This document shows, piece by piece, positions 7,169-15,790 of a DNA stretch of 64,000 nt. Source of the stretch: Micromonospora terminaliae (lineage in GTDB: Bacteria; Actinomycetota; Actinomycetes; Mycobacteriales; Micromonosporaceae). Made by a program: the position numbers and the translations under genes. Below the pieces are notes generated by a model. It was given only the letters and a program-made list of their open reading frames with translations, had not been told where the DNA came from and ran no database searches. How positions within the stretch are numbered: the first letter of the stretch is position 1; every line of letters starts with the position of its first letter. The stretch spans positions 5,281,001-5,345,000 of the forward strand of contig NZ_CP045309.1 in assembly GCF_009671205.1 (NCBI RefSeq). Reading direction: 5' to 3'.

Positions 7169-9667
7169 ATGAGTGTCATCTCGCCGTCCGGCCCGATCAC
7201 CTCGCAAGGGCGGGGCGCCGTCAGCACGGTGCTCCGCCCTGCGGGGGGTTCCCGACCGGAGCCGGACACCGCCGAGGCCACCGGATCCGGCCCGCGGGAG
7301 GTCGTGCCCGCCCACGCGCCGGGACTGGAACTGCTGGGCGAACTGCCGGGCTCCGGGTATCGCCAACCACCCGGGCTGGTACGGCGTGACGACGGCCAGA
7401 CCTGCCAGCTCACCCGGCTGTTGTATCTCGTTCTCGAGGCGATGGACGGCCGGCGCGGCTACCCGGAGATCGCGGCGCTGGTCAGCCGGAGGATCGACCG
7501 TCTGGTCACCGCGGACAACGTGCGCATGCTGACCGAGCAGAAGCTGCGCCCGCTCGGCCTCATCGCACGGTCCGACGGCGCCGCACCGACGGCGCGCAAG
7601 GCCAATCCCCTGCTGGCGCTGCGGTTCCGACTCGTGGTCTCCAACCCGCGGGTGACCCGACGGATCACCCGGCCGTTCGCGGCCCTGTTCCGCCCACCGG
7701 TCGTCGCCCTCGTCCTGGTCGCCTTCCTGCTGTCCACCGGATGGGTGCTGTTCGAGAAGGGGCTCGCCTCCGCCACCCACCAGGTGTTCGACAGGCCGGG
7801 CCTGCTGCTGCTGGTCTTCGCCATCACCATCGTCTCGGCCGGCTTCCACGAGTTCGGGCACGCCGCGGCCTGCCGGTACGGCGGCGCCACCCCCGGCACC
7901 ATGGGCGTGGGCCTGTACCTGGTCTGGCCCGCCTTCTACACCAACGTCGACGACAGCTACCGGCTCGGACGGGCGGGCCGGATCCGCGTCGACCTCGGCG
8001 GCCTGTACTTCAACGCGATCGTCGCGGTGGCGATCTTCGCCACCTGGGCGGTCACCCGGTGGGACGCGCTGCTGCTCGTCATCGTCGCCCAGGTCCTGCA
8101 GATGCTCCGGCAACTGGCGCCGTTCGTCCGCTTCGACGGCTATCACATCCTGGCGGACCTGACCGGGGTGCCGGACCTCTATGCCCGCATCAAGCCGACG
8201 CTGCTCGGCCTGCTCCCGACCCGGTGGAACCGCCCGGAGTCCAAGGTGCTGAAGCCGTGGGCCCGGGTGGTGGTGACCCTGTGGGTGCTGATCGTGGTGC
8301 CCCTGCTCCTGATCACGCTGGTGCTGATGGTGACGGCCCTGCCCCGTGTCGTGGCGACCGCCTGGCAGGGCCTGCAGCGCCAGTCCGTGCTCCTGGTCGC
8401 GAACTGGGTGGACGGGGACGTCCCCAGCATCGGCGTCCGGCTGCTGTCCGTGCTCGCCATCTGCCTGCCCCTGCTCGGCACGGCGTACCTCCTGGTCCGG
8501 CTGGTGCGGCGGACGGTCCGCTCGGTCTGGCGGGCCACGGCGGGCCGGCGGCTGCATCGCGTCGGCGCGGTGGTGGCCGGCGGCGCGCTGGTGGCGGCGC
8601 TGGTCTGGGCCTGGTGGCCGGACCCGGCGACCTACCGGCCGGTGCAGGAGCACGAGCGCGGGACCGTCGCCGACGCACTGCCCGCCGGGCAGCGGCATTC
8701 CGCCGTGCCGGCGGTCGAGCCGACGCTCCGGGTCGGGGAGCGGCGGACGGTGACCACCGTCTGGCCCGGCGCCACCACGCCACCCACCCCGGGCGAGCAG
8801 CGACTGGCGCTCGTCCTGGTGCCCCGGGAGCCCGCCTCGCCCGCGGCCGGCGGGCACCCGCGATCGACCTGGGTCTTCCCGTTCAACCCGCCGGAGGCAC
8901 CGGGCCCGGGTGACAACCAGGCCCTGGCGGTCAACACCCGGGACGGCTCCACCGTCTACGACGTGGCGTTCGCCCTCGTGTGGGCCGACGGGGACGAGGG
9001 CGACGTCGACAACCGCAACGAGGCGTACGCCCTGGCGAGCTGCCGGGACTGCCGCACCGTGGCGGTCTCGTTTCAGGTGGTGCTCGTCGTCGGGCCCGCC
9101 GACGTGATCGTGCCGGAGAACGTGTCGGCCGCCGTGAACTACTCCTGCCGGGACTGCCTGACGTACGCGGTGGCCTCGCAACTCGTGTTCACCCTGCCCG
9201 AGGGGCTGAGCGACGACACGAAGGACCGCATCACCGCGCTGTGGCGGGAGATCGAGCGGTTCGGCCAGCACATCCGGGGGCTCGGTCCGCAGGAGATCCA
9301 GGTCCGCCTGGAGGGGTTCAAGGCACAGATCGTGGAGATCATCGGGCAGGATCCGGCGGTCGCGGCGACGGCCGGCGGCACGCCCTCCGCGACCGCTACG
9401 ACCGCGGTGCCGGCCGCCGGCACGACCCCGAGCCCCACCGACACGCCGTCCGTCGCGCCGTCGGCGCCCGCCGGCTCCACCGCACCGGCGGCCGACACCC
9501 CGTCGCCCGCGGACTCCGCGTCCACCTCACCGGTGCCCACCCCGTCGGGTACGACTCCGTCGGCCACCCCGGCCGAGGGGTCACCGTCGGCCACCACCGT
9601 CCAGGAGTCCCCGTCGGACGCCACGGCCGAGGGGTCGGAGATGGCGACACCGACGCCGGTCGGCTGA
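7169..9667 (+). CDS. Large membrane M50-type metalloprotease with PqqD-like N-domain and duplicated CxxC ectodomain
   Basis: An 832-aa protein. Residues 50-130 resemble a PqqD-like peptide-binding fold (TRLLYLVLEAMDGRRGYPEI, then EQKLRPLGLI). The membrane protease core follows: helices at about 178-196 and 210-228, the zinc motif H227-E-F-G-H231 and the third-ligand motif F-D323-G-Y-H, with further helices at about 280-315, 365-392, 422-445 and 463-482. An extracytoplasmic region (~485-740) contains two similar units built on CRDC at 625-628 and 660-663, each followed by T-x-AV-x-S/A-x-Q and a hydrophobic strand. The tail (~740-832) is a Pro/Ser/Thr/Ala-rich stretch. Annotators usually call such proteins putative peptide zinc metalloproteases. 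It starts 2 bp after the repeat protein and ends in an 18-bp terminator, so the two are a closed transcription unit. Confidence 0.85.
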   Translation: MSVISPSGPITSQGRGAVSTVLRPAGGSRPEPDTAEATGSGPREVVPAHAPGLELLGELPGSGYRQPPGLVRRDDGQTCQLTRLLYLVLEAMDGRRGYPEIAALVSRRIDRLVTADNVRMLTEQKLRPLGLIARSDGAAPTARKANPLLALRFRLVVSNPRVTRRITRPFAALFRPPVVALVLVAFLLSTGWVLFEKGLASATHQVFDRPGLLLLVFAITIVSAGFHEFGHAAACRYGGATPGTMGVGLYLVWPAFYTNVDDSYRLGRAGRIRVDLGGLYFNAIVAVAIFATWAVTRWDALLLVIVAQVLQMLRQLAPFVRFDGYHILADLTGVPDLYARIKPTLLGLLPTRWNRPESKVLKPWARVVVTLWVLIVVPLLLITLVLMVTALPRVVATAWQGLQRQSVLLVANWVDGDVPSIGVRLLSVLAICLPLLGTAYLLVRLVRRTVRSVWRATAGRRLHRVGAVVAGGALVAALVWAWWPDPATYRPVQEHERGTVADALPAGQRHSAVPAVEPTLRVGERRTVTTVWPGATTPPTPGEQRLALVLVPREPASPAAGGHPRSTWVFPFNPPEAPGPGDNQALAVNTRDGSTVYDVAFALVWADGDEGDVDNRNEAYALASCRDCRTVAVSFQVVLVVGPADVIVPENVSAAVNYSCRDCLTYAVASQLVFTLPEGLSDDTKDRITALWREIERFGQHIRGLGPQEIQVRLEGFKAQIVEIIGQDPAVAATAGGTPSATATTAVPAAGTTPSPTDTPSVAPSAPAGSTAPAADTPSPADSASTSPVPTPSGTTPSATPAEGSPSATTVQESPSDATAEGSEMATPTPVG

Positions 9668-9708
9668 GACCCACCTCACCCCGTGAGCAACGGGGTGAGG
9701 TGGGTCTC
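9666..9708 (+). terminator. Strong 18-bp terminator after the protease gene
   Basis: The arms 9666-9683 and 9691-9708 are perfect reverse complements (begins gagacccacctc), with loop tgagcaa. The stem overlaps the last two bases of the stop codon. Confidence 0.88.
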
Positions 9709-9755
9709 TCGAAAACCGTTCGCCGCCTGTCGTACCCCCGCAACAGAATCCAGGC

Positions 9756-11033
9756 ATGCTGCGCCGCGCCCTGCCCGCCCGTCCCGAAGCCCGTCGGATC
9801 CTGATCGGCACCCTGCTGTCGGCCGTCGGGCGCGGCCTCACCCTGCCCTTCCTCTTCATCTACCTCACCGACGTGCGCGGGCTGAGCGACCCCCGGGCCG
9901 GCCTGGTGATCGGCTGGTTCGGCGCGGTGACGCTGGCGCTGTCACCGCTGGGCGGCACGCTGATCGACCGGTTCGGCGCGCGTCGGGTGGTGCTCCCCTG
10001 CCTGGTGATCGAGGCGGTCGGCACCGGCTCGCTGGCCCTGGTCGACTCGACGGCCTCGGCGTTCGGCGTGATGACGCTGATCGCCGTGGGCAGTTCGGCG
10101 ATCTGGTCCGGCCAGAACACGATCCTCGCCTCGCTCACCGGCGACGGTGAGCGGCAGCGGGTGTTCGGGTTGAACTTCGCGCTGCTCAACCTGGGTATCG
10201 GGGTGGGCGGCCTGATCTCCGGCGCGGTGGTCGACGTGGCCCGGCCGGTCACCTTCCAGGCCATCTACCTGCTGGACGCGCTGAGCTACCTGATGCCGGG
10301 GCTCATCCTGCTCACCCTCCCGCACGTCGGGCACCGGCTGGCCAGGGCCGCGACGGAGGCCACCCGGCCGGCCGGGGGTTACCTCACCGTGCTGCGGGAC
10401 CGGCCGTTCCGCCGGCTGGTCATCTTCGGTCTGGTCCTCACCACCTGTGGCTACGCGCAGATCGAGGTGGGCTTCGCCGCGTACTCGGTGCGGGTGGTGG
10501 AGGTGTCGCCGCGGGTGGTGGCCTGGGCGCTGGCCGGCAACACCGTGATGATCGTGCTCTCGCAGCTGCTGGTGATCCGCCGGATGGAGGGCCGGAGCCG
10601 GACCGGCGCGCTCGCCGCGGTGGGTGCGGTCTTCGCGGCCGCCTGGCTGGTTCTGGGCGCGGCGGGCGTGATCGGCACGGGCAACGCGCTGCTCGCGGCG
10701 CTGGGCGTGGTGGCCTGCTCGGCGATCTTCGGGTTCGGCGAGACGATGCTGTCGCCGGTGATGCCGGCGCTGACGAACGCGCTCGCCACCGACGAGCTGC
10801 GCGGGCGGTACAACGCCATGAGCTCGATGATCTTCGGGATCAGCGGGGTCATCGGCCCGGTCACCGCGGGCCCGCTGATCGGTGCGGCACACGGCCGGCT
10901 CTGGGTGGCCGTCGTGGTGGGCGGCTGCCTCACCGCCTCGGTGCTGGCCCTGTCGTTGCGCCGGCTGCTCACCGCCGGTCAGGACGGCCGCGTCGCCGCC
11001 GTCGTCCGGGAGCCGGAGCCCGCGCACGCCTGA
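9756..11033 (+). CDS. MFS transporter, drug-efflux type
   Basis: A 425-aa protein with 12 predicted membrane helices in two halves. The MFS motif A region between helices 2 and 3 reads GGTLIDRFGARRV, and the central loop lies near residues 190-210. Such proteins export small molecules using the proton gradient; the substrate cannot be predicted. Helix 11 contains SSMIFGISGVIGPVTAG. The gene stands alone between two strong hairpins and has no adjacent regulator. Confidence 0.85.
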   Translation: MLRRALPARPEARRILIGTLLSAVGRGLTLPFLFIYLTDVRGLSDPRAGLVIGWFGAVTLALSPLGGTLIDRFGARRVVLPCLVIEAVGTGSLALVDSTASAFGVMTLIAVGSSAIWSGQNTILASLTGDGERQRVFGLNFALLNLGIGVGGLISGAVVDVARPVTFQAIYLLDALSYLMPGLILLTLPHVGHRLARAATEATRPAGGYLTVLRDRPFRRLVIFGLVLTTCGYAQIEVGFAAYSVRVVEVSPRVVAWALAGNTVMIVLSQLLVIRRMEGRSRTGALAAVGAVFAAAWLVLGAAGVIGTGNALLAALGVVACSAIFGFGETMLSPVMPALTNALATDELRGRYNAMSSMIFGISGVIGPVTAGPLIGAAHGRLWVAVVVGGCLTASVLALSLRRLLTAGQDGRVAAVVREPEPAHA

Positions 11034-11052
11034 GCACTGTCGCCGCACGCGA

Positions 11053-11084
11053 ACGGGCCCCGGAGCATCAGCTCCGGGGCCCGT
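11053..11084 (+). terminator. Bidirectional terminator
   Basis: A 14-bp perfect stem (acgggccccggagc / gctccggggcccgt) with loop atca sits between the converging MFS and nucleotidase genes and can serve both. Confidence 0.85.
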
Positions 11085-11102
11085 CGTCGTGCGGGTCGGC
11101 CG

Positions 11103-12845
11103 TCAGGCGGCCGGAACCTCCGCGGTGGTCTGGATCCGGTTCAGCGCCGGCGCGGAGACCGGCGACTTCTCGGTCAGGTACGCGGTGAAGGCGTCCAGGT
11201 CGATCATGCCGGTGACGGCGTTCGTGCCACCGGTGAGGACGCTGAAGCCGTCGCCACCGCCGGAGAGGAAGTTGTTCACCGTGACGCGGTAGGTCGCGGC
11301 GTCGGTGACCGGGGTGCCGTTGATGGTGAGGCTGCCCCGGACCACGCGGGTGCCGGTGCACGGCGACCCGGCCGGCGCCGTGGTGCCGTTGACGTCGACG
11401 ACGTAGTGCACGGTCGAGGACGCGTAGAGCACCTTGGCGGTGGTGAACTGCTGCTCCAGCAGGCAGTAGAGCTGGGCGCCGGTCAGGTCCAGCGTCACCA
11501 GGTTGTTGGCGAACGGCTGGACGGTGAACGCCTCGGCGTAGGTGACCGGGCCGGCGTCGAGGTCGGCGCGGACACCACCGGGGTTCATGAACGCGGCGAC
11601 CGCGTTCTGCTCGTTGTCGGTGGCGGCGAGCTGGGCGTCGGCGATGACGTTGCCGAGCGGCGACTCACCGGTCTGGTACGTCGGCTTGCCGTTGACGTCG
11701 ACCCCGGTCTGGTACAGGTTCTCCTGGGTCTTGGTGAGCACGCTCGTGGTCTCGCCGACCACCTTGTCGGCCACCGGGCCGAGGGCGGTCTTGTAGTGGG
11801 TGATCAGGTCGTTCGTGGCCTTGTCCGGGTCGACGGTCCGGGTGACCACGACGTTGTTAGCGGACGCGCTGACGATGTCCTTGCTCCGCCGGTCGATCTT
11901 CAGGTCGATGTCGGTGACCAGGCGACCGAAGGAGCTGGCGCTGGTGACCAGCTTGCCGTTGATGTTGCAGTTGTACGCGGCGTGGGTGTGCCCGCTGACG
12001 ATCACGTCGATCGCCGGGTCCATCCGGTTCGCGATGTCGACGATCGGGCCGCTGAACCCGGTGCAGTCGTTGATGCCGCCGCCGTTCTGCACGCCGCCCT
12101 CGTGGAGCAGCACCACGATGGACTGCACGCCCTGGGCCTGCAGGATGCGCGCGTACCTGTTGGCGGTGTCCGCCTCGTCGGCGAAGGACAGGCCGGCGAC
12201 GCCCTGCTGGCTGACGATCTGCGGGGTGCCCTCGAGGGTCATCCCGATGAAGCCGATCTTCACGCCGTCGATCTTCTTGATGCCGTACGGCGGCAGCAGC
12301 GGCTTGCCGGTGGCGGTCTTGAAGGCGTTCGCCGACAGGTACTGGAAGTCGGCGCCCGCGAACGGGGTGCCGTCGCCGCAGCCGTCCACCGGGTGGCAGC
12401 CGCCGTTCTGCATCCGGAGCAGCTCGGCGGCGCCCTCGTCGAACTCGTGGTTGCCGACGCTGGTGAACTCGAGCCCGGCGAGGTTCATCTCCTCGATGGT
12501 GGGCTCGTCGTGGAACGCGGCGGAGAGCAGCGGCGAGGCGCCGATGAGGTCACCGGCGGCGACCGTGACGGTGTGCTCCCGCTCCTCCTCGGTGGTGCCC
12601 CGCAGCGCGTCGAGGTGGGCGGCCAGGTATGCCGCGCCACCGGCGGTCTTCCCGTCGATGGTGCCGCTGGAACCGGTCGGCGGCTCCAGGTTGCCGTGGA
12701 AGTCGTTGATGGCGAGCAGCTTGACGTCGATCGGCGTCGGGTCGGCTGCGGCCTGGTCGGGGTGTACGGCGACCGCGGTGAACGCGGTGGCGGCGAGTGC
12801 GGCCAGGCCGACGGCGGCCCGGCGGCGCATCCCGGGGACGGACAT
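11103..12845 (-). CDS. Secreted 5'-nucleotidase / metallophosphatase
   Basis: A 580-aa exported enzyme. A signal peptide covers about residues 1-35 (RRR, then an Ala/Val-rich core, cleavage near QAAA). The N-terminal metallophosphoesterase domain has NDFHGN, AAGDLIGAS, GNHEFD, LLHEGG and SGHTHAAY. The C-terminal substrate-binding domain (about 370-580) has NPGGVRADL and NNFLSGGGDGF. The order and length match 5'-nucleotidases and 2',3'-cyclic phosphodiesterases that release phosphate and nucleosides outside the cell. ATG 12845 is preferred because gaggag lies just upstream on the minus strand and the signal peptide begins there. The 284-bp gap to the divergent hydrolase gene holds both promoters. 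Confidence 0.92.
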   Translation of the reverse strand: MSVPGMRRRAAVGLAALAATAFTAVAVHPDQAAADPTPIDVKLLAINDFHGNLEPPTGSSGTIDGKTAGGAAYLAAHLDALRGTTEEEREHTVTVAAGDLIGASPLLSAAFHDEPTIEEMNLAGLEFTSVGNHEFDEGAAELLRMQNGGCHPVDGCGDGTPFAGADFQYLSANAFKTATGKPLLPPYGIKKIDGVKIGFIGMTLEGTPQIVSQQGVAGLSFADEADTANRYARILQAQGVQSIVVLLHEGGVQNGGGINDCTGFSGPIVDIANRMDPAIDVIVSGHTHAAYNCNINGKLVTSASSFGRLVTDIDLKIDRRSKDIVSASANNVVVTRTVDPDKATNDLITHYKTALGPVADKVVGETTSVLTKTQENLYQTGVDVNGKPTYQTGESPLGNVIADAQLAATDNEQNAVAAFMNPGGVRADLDAGPVTYAEAFTVQPFANNLVTLDLTGAQLYCLLEQQFTTAKVLYASSTVHYVVDVNGTTAPAGSPCTGTRVVRGSLTINGTPVTDAATYRVTVNNFLSGGGDGFSVLTGGTNAVTGMIDLDAFTAYLTEKSPVSAPALNRIQTTAEVPAA

Positions 12846-13129
12846 GGAACTCCTCGTGAGACTCGGCGCGTGGCTGTCCGGGCGATGGTTCGCACCGGTG
12901 ACCCTGGACGTGCCGTGACAGGGGTCGATCGCGGATGACGGCGGTCGGGGGACGCCGCCTGCCGAAGCAAGCTTGCCACCCGTCAAGCGATCGGTCGACC
13001 GGGGCAGTCCATCTCAACTGCGGATACCGACAGCAACTTGCGCCGGTACGCCCGACTAGTCGGACATGACCGGCGGGTGAATTCCTTCATGCCCTGCCGC
13101 TGTCGGAGGTATGGACTAGGAAAGTAGCC

Positions 13130-13933
13130 ATGGAGTCGAGCGGGACCAACTGGACGGTGGACTCGGTGCGGTCCGCCGACGGCACCACGATCGCCTACGA
13201 GACGGCCGGTGACGGGCCGCCCATCATCCTGGTCGGCGGGGCCTTCAACGACCGGAGCACGACCCGCCCGCTGGCCGCCGCGCTCGCCGCCGACTTCACC
13301 GTCTACGGCTACGACCGCCGGGGTCGCGGCGGCAGCGGTGACACCGGACCGTACGCGGTGCAGCGCGAGATCGAGGACGTGGCGGCCCTGACCGACCGGG
13401 CCGGCGGCAGCGCCCACCTCTACGGCCTCTCCTCCGGCGCGATCCTCGCCGCGTATGTGGCGGCCGAGGGGGTTCCGGTCGCCGGGCTGGCGCTCTTCGA
13501 GCCGCCGTTCCAGGCGGGCCCGCACGGTGGCCGGAAGCTGGGGCTGGCCGAGCGGTTGAGCGAGCTGGTCTCGGCGGGCCGGCGCGACGACGCGGTCGCC
13601 CTCTTCCTGACCGACGCGGTCGGCGTGCCCACCGAGGCGGTCGGCGCGATGCGCGAGGCCCCCGAGTGGGGCTGGATGGCGGGGCTGGCGCACACCCTGG
13701 CCTACGACACCACGGTCACGGGCTCCGGCGGCCTGCCCGAGGACCGGCTCGCGGCGATCACCGCTCCCACCGTGGTGGTGGACAGCACCGGCAGCCCGCC
13801 GTGGCTGCGGGACGCGGCCGTCGCGACCGCCGGGGCGATCCCCGGGGCGACCCACCTCAGCCTGGCGGGTGGCTTCCACGAGGTGCCGCCGGAGGTGCTG
13901 GCCCCCGCGCTGCGCGACGCCCTGCTCGGCTGA
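13130..13933 (+). CDS. Alpha/beta-hydrolase
   Basis: A 267-aa enzyme of the alpha/beta-hydrolase fold. The oxyanion-hole region reads VGGAFNDRS and the nucleophile elbow is G99-L-S101-S-G103. An acid residue is likely in the VVVDSTGSP strand, and the catalytic His is in GGFHEVPPE near the C-terminus. The substrate is unknown. ATG 13130 has a good site (aggaaag) upstream. The gene is transcribed away from the secreted nucleotidase and ends 43 bp before a 15-bp hairpin. Confidence 0.85.
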   Translation: MESSGTNWTVDSVRSADGTTIAYETAGDGPPIILVGGAFNDRSTTRPLAAALAADFTVYGYDRRGRGGSGDTGPYAVQREIEDVAALTDRAGGSAHLYGLSSGAILAAYVAAEGVPVAGLALFEPPFQAGPHGGRKLGLAERLSELVSAGRRDDAVALFLTDAVGVPTEAVGAMREAPEWGWMAGLAHTLAYDTTVTGSGGLPEDRLAAITAPTVVVDSTGSPPWLRDAAVATAGAIPGATHLSLAGGFHEVPPEVLAPALRDALLG

Positions 13934-13975
13934 GTCCGGTCGAAAGGTCTGCCGGGCGGCCGGGGTCCCACGCCC

Positions 13976-14013
13976 ACGGCGCCGGCTCCCAGGGACCAGG
14001 GAGCCGGCGCCGT
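13976..14013 (+). terminator. Terminator after hydrolase gene
   Basis: A 15-bp perfect stem (acggcgccggctccc / gggagccggcgccgt) encloses an 8-nt loop. Confidence 0.85.
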
Positions 14014-14507
14014 GCGCGGGGCGGACCAGCAGGAGGGTGCGGCACCTGCTGATCCACGATCAGGTGTCGCGGCCCCTTCATGTCACGTGCAGAATCTTGC
14101 TCGCGCAACCTTCCCACGGGTAAATACATTCGCGGACGAGCCGAACAGGACCGTTCGGTGGTCAACATCTGCCGGTACGCCGGTCGCATCCGCCCGAAGG
14201 CCCGGCCCCGGCGGCAGCGCCAGACGTGCGCGCGACCGCGCCGGGTCGACCGGGAGCTGGGGGCGTATCGGGGACTTTTCGCCCTGACGGCGGGCGAGCA
14301 CCCGCGGCCGGTGGAGGATGCCGACTGTCCGATCTAGACCATCGCGCGCCCGACGCGGCGCCGACGCGGCGAGCGGATGAACCCACAGGGCGCTGAGCTG
14401 CGGCTACGTGTCCGAAACCGATCGAAAGTGAAGAATTTTATTTGAATCGCTCGGTTGGACCGGGGTACCGGATGGACGCACGAATGAGCCAGAGGAAGGA
14501 AGAGTTC
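14014..14507. other. 494-bp intergenic region with no gene recognised
   Basis: No frame here looks protein-coding. Two short stems can be drawn (cagcagg / cctgctg and cacctg / caggtg near 14030-14070). The last 100 bp are unusually AT-rich (gaattttatttgaatc near 14432-14447) and probably carry the promoter and a long 5' leader of the secreted-protein gene at 14508. Confidence 0.5.
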
Positions 14508-15083
14508 ATGCATGCAGCACGTCTCCGGACCGCCTCGGTCGCCCTGGCCGCGAGCGTAGGACTGGTCCTCGCCACGACGGGTGTGGCGCAGGCCGCCCCG
14601 GTGAGCCAGCAGGCCCAGCAGGCACCCGCGGCCGCCCCCGCGGCGTCCGCGGTCAGCACGCCCGTCACCGGCAGCTTCACCGACGCGCTGGGCGGGGTCG
14701 GCAACTTCGCGGGCACCTTCACGCCCACCCGGTTCGTCAACCAGAACGGTCAGCTCGCCGCCGTGGGCACGCTGACCGGCACCCTCACCAACTCCGCCGG
14801 CACCTCGCTCGGCGCCGTCAACCAGCAGATCACCGTGCCGGTCCAGGCGGCTGCCACCTGCGACATCCTCAATCTCGACCTCGGCCCGCTGGACCTGAAC
14901 CTGCTCGGTCTCCAGGTGCACCTCGACGAGGTCGTGCTCGACATCACCGCGCAGCAGGGCCCGGGCAACCTGCTCGGCAACCTGCTCTGCGCGGTCGCCG
15001 GCCTGCTCGACAACACCGGCGGCGGCAGTGGCGTCCTGAACGGGATCGTGGCCCTGCTCAACCGGATCCTCGGGGCGCTCTGA
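14508..15083 (+). CDS. Small secreted protein of unknown function (191 aa)
   Basis: A Sec signal peptide is clear (basic start, LALAASVGLVLATTG core, cleavage near AQAAP, about residue 28). The mature part carries TGSFTDALGG, an uncharged Thr/Ser/Asn-rich region, and a conserved-looking stretch LNLDLGPLDLNLLGLQVHLD followed by a C-terminal GNLLGNLLCAVAGLLD with two cysteines in the mature protein. I know similar secreted proteins from streptomycetes and micromonosporas only as hypothetical. ATG 14508 follows a strong site (ggaagga). The last 26 bp overlap the converging gene. Confidence 0.85.
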   Translation: MHAARLRTASVALAASVGLVLATTGVAQAAPVSQQAQQAPAAAPAASAVSTPVTGSFTDALGGVGNFAGTFTPTRFVNQNGQLAAVGTLTGTLTNSAGTSLGAVNQQITVPVQAAATCDILNLDLGPLDLNLLGLQVHLDEVVLDITAQQGPGNLLGNLLCAVAGLLDNTGGGSGVLNGIVALLNRILGAL

Positions 15084-15786
15084 TCCATTCCGACATCGCG
15101 GAGCTGAGGGCGGAGGCCATCGGGACCTGGTCCCGGTGGCCTCCGCCGCGTCCCGCCCCGCCGACCGCATCCTCCGCCAGGCGGCCGACCCGGGAGCGGG
15201 GCCAGTTGCCCCGGACCCCGGGCCGGGCCGCCAGGTAGCCGGTGATCCGCGCGACGCCCCAGCCGTGCGCCTCGCGCAGCCCGCGGGCGAGCATGCCGAG
15301 GTAGACCGGAGCCGGCGAGGTCCAGTCCACCTCGGACGCGCGGTGCGGGGCCGTGAACGTGAGCATCGGCAGGCCGTCACGCGTGCCGACCCGGAGCAGG
15401 GTCTCGTAGCGGCCGGGGCCGAGGGTGGCGCGGCCGGTCTCCGCCGCCACCCGGATCAGGTCCAGGTCCGTCCCGGGCGGCCGGTACATCTCCTGCGCCG
15501 CGATGTCGGCGAACTGCTCGACCGTCACGAGGTAGCCGCGCACGGCCGCGCGTCCCGGCAGGTCCGGGTCGTAGAACGCCATCCCGCCGGTCCAGGCCCG
15601 CGACTCGCCGGCGAAGTAGACACCGCCGGGGATCAGCCCGGCGGCCGTCCGGCGCGGTGGCCGGCAGTCCCGGCAGCCGGGGTACGTGCGCAGCCCGCCG
15701 GGTGGGCGCCCGCCCCGCATGTACCGGTCGAGCCGCGCCGCGTGCAGGTTCGAGCCGTACGCGACGTACCAGAGCAGGGGCTCCAC
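15058..15786 (-). CDS. Gamma-glutamylcyclotransferase-fold protein
   Basis: A 242-aa protein that begins LLWYVAYGSNL, the signature of the gamma-glutamylcyclotransferase (BtrG) fold. Relatives in actinomycetes are often annotated as histone deacetylase, which this sequence does not support because no deacetylase metal motifs are present. Activity is unproven. It starts with GTG 5 bp after the stop of the phosphodiesterase gene and has no visible ribosome-binding site, so it is probably coupled to it. The C-terminal ~40 residues are Gly/Arg-rich and run into the converging gene (26-bp overlap), so the true end of the domain may be earlier. Confidence 0.75.
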   Translation of the reverse strand: MEPLLWYVAYGSNLHAARLDRYMRGGRPPGGLRTYPGCRDCRPPRRTAAGLIPGGVYFAGESRAWTGGMAFYDPDLPGRAAVRGYLVTVEQFADIAAQEMYRPPGTDLDLIRVAAETGRATLGPGRYETLLRVGTRDGLPMLTFTAPHRASEVDWTSPAPVYLGMLARGLREAHGWGVARITGYLAARPGVRGNWPRSRVGRLAEDAVGGAGRGGGHRDQVPMASALSSAMSEWIRAPRGSG

Positions 15787-15790
15787 GGGT

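Noticed and set aside
6428..9271. Open frame of ~950 codons on the minus strand across the repeat-protein/protease unit
   Set aside because: It is a shadow of the high-GC coding strand: His/Gln/Arg/Gly-rich with no domain, while the plus strand has clear protein motifs.
6477..9667. Daptide or lanthipeptide cluster
   Set aside because: There is no decarboxylase, aminotransferase, methyltransferase or dehydratase/cyclase gene nearby, and the partner protein has no Cys and is far too long for a RiPP precursor of those classes.
15058..15786. Histone deacetylase (common label for relatives)
   Set aside because: The sequence has the YVAYGSNL cyclotransferase-fold signature and no deacetylase metal motif.
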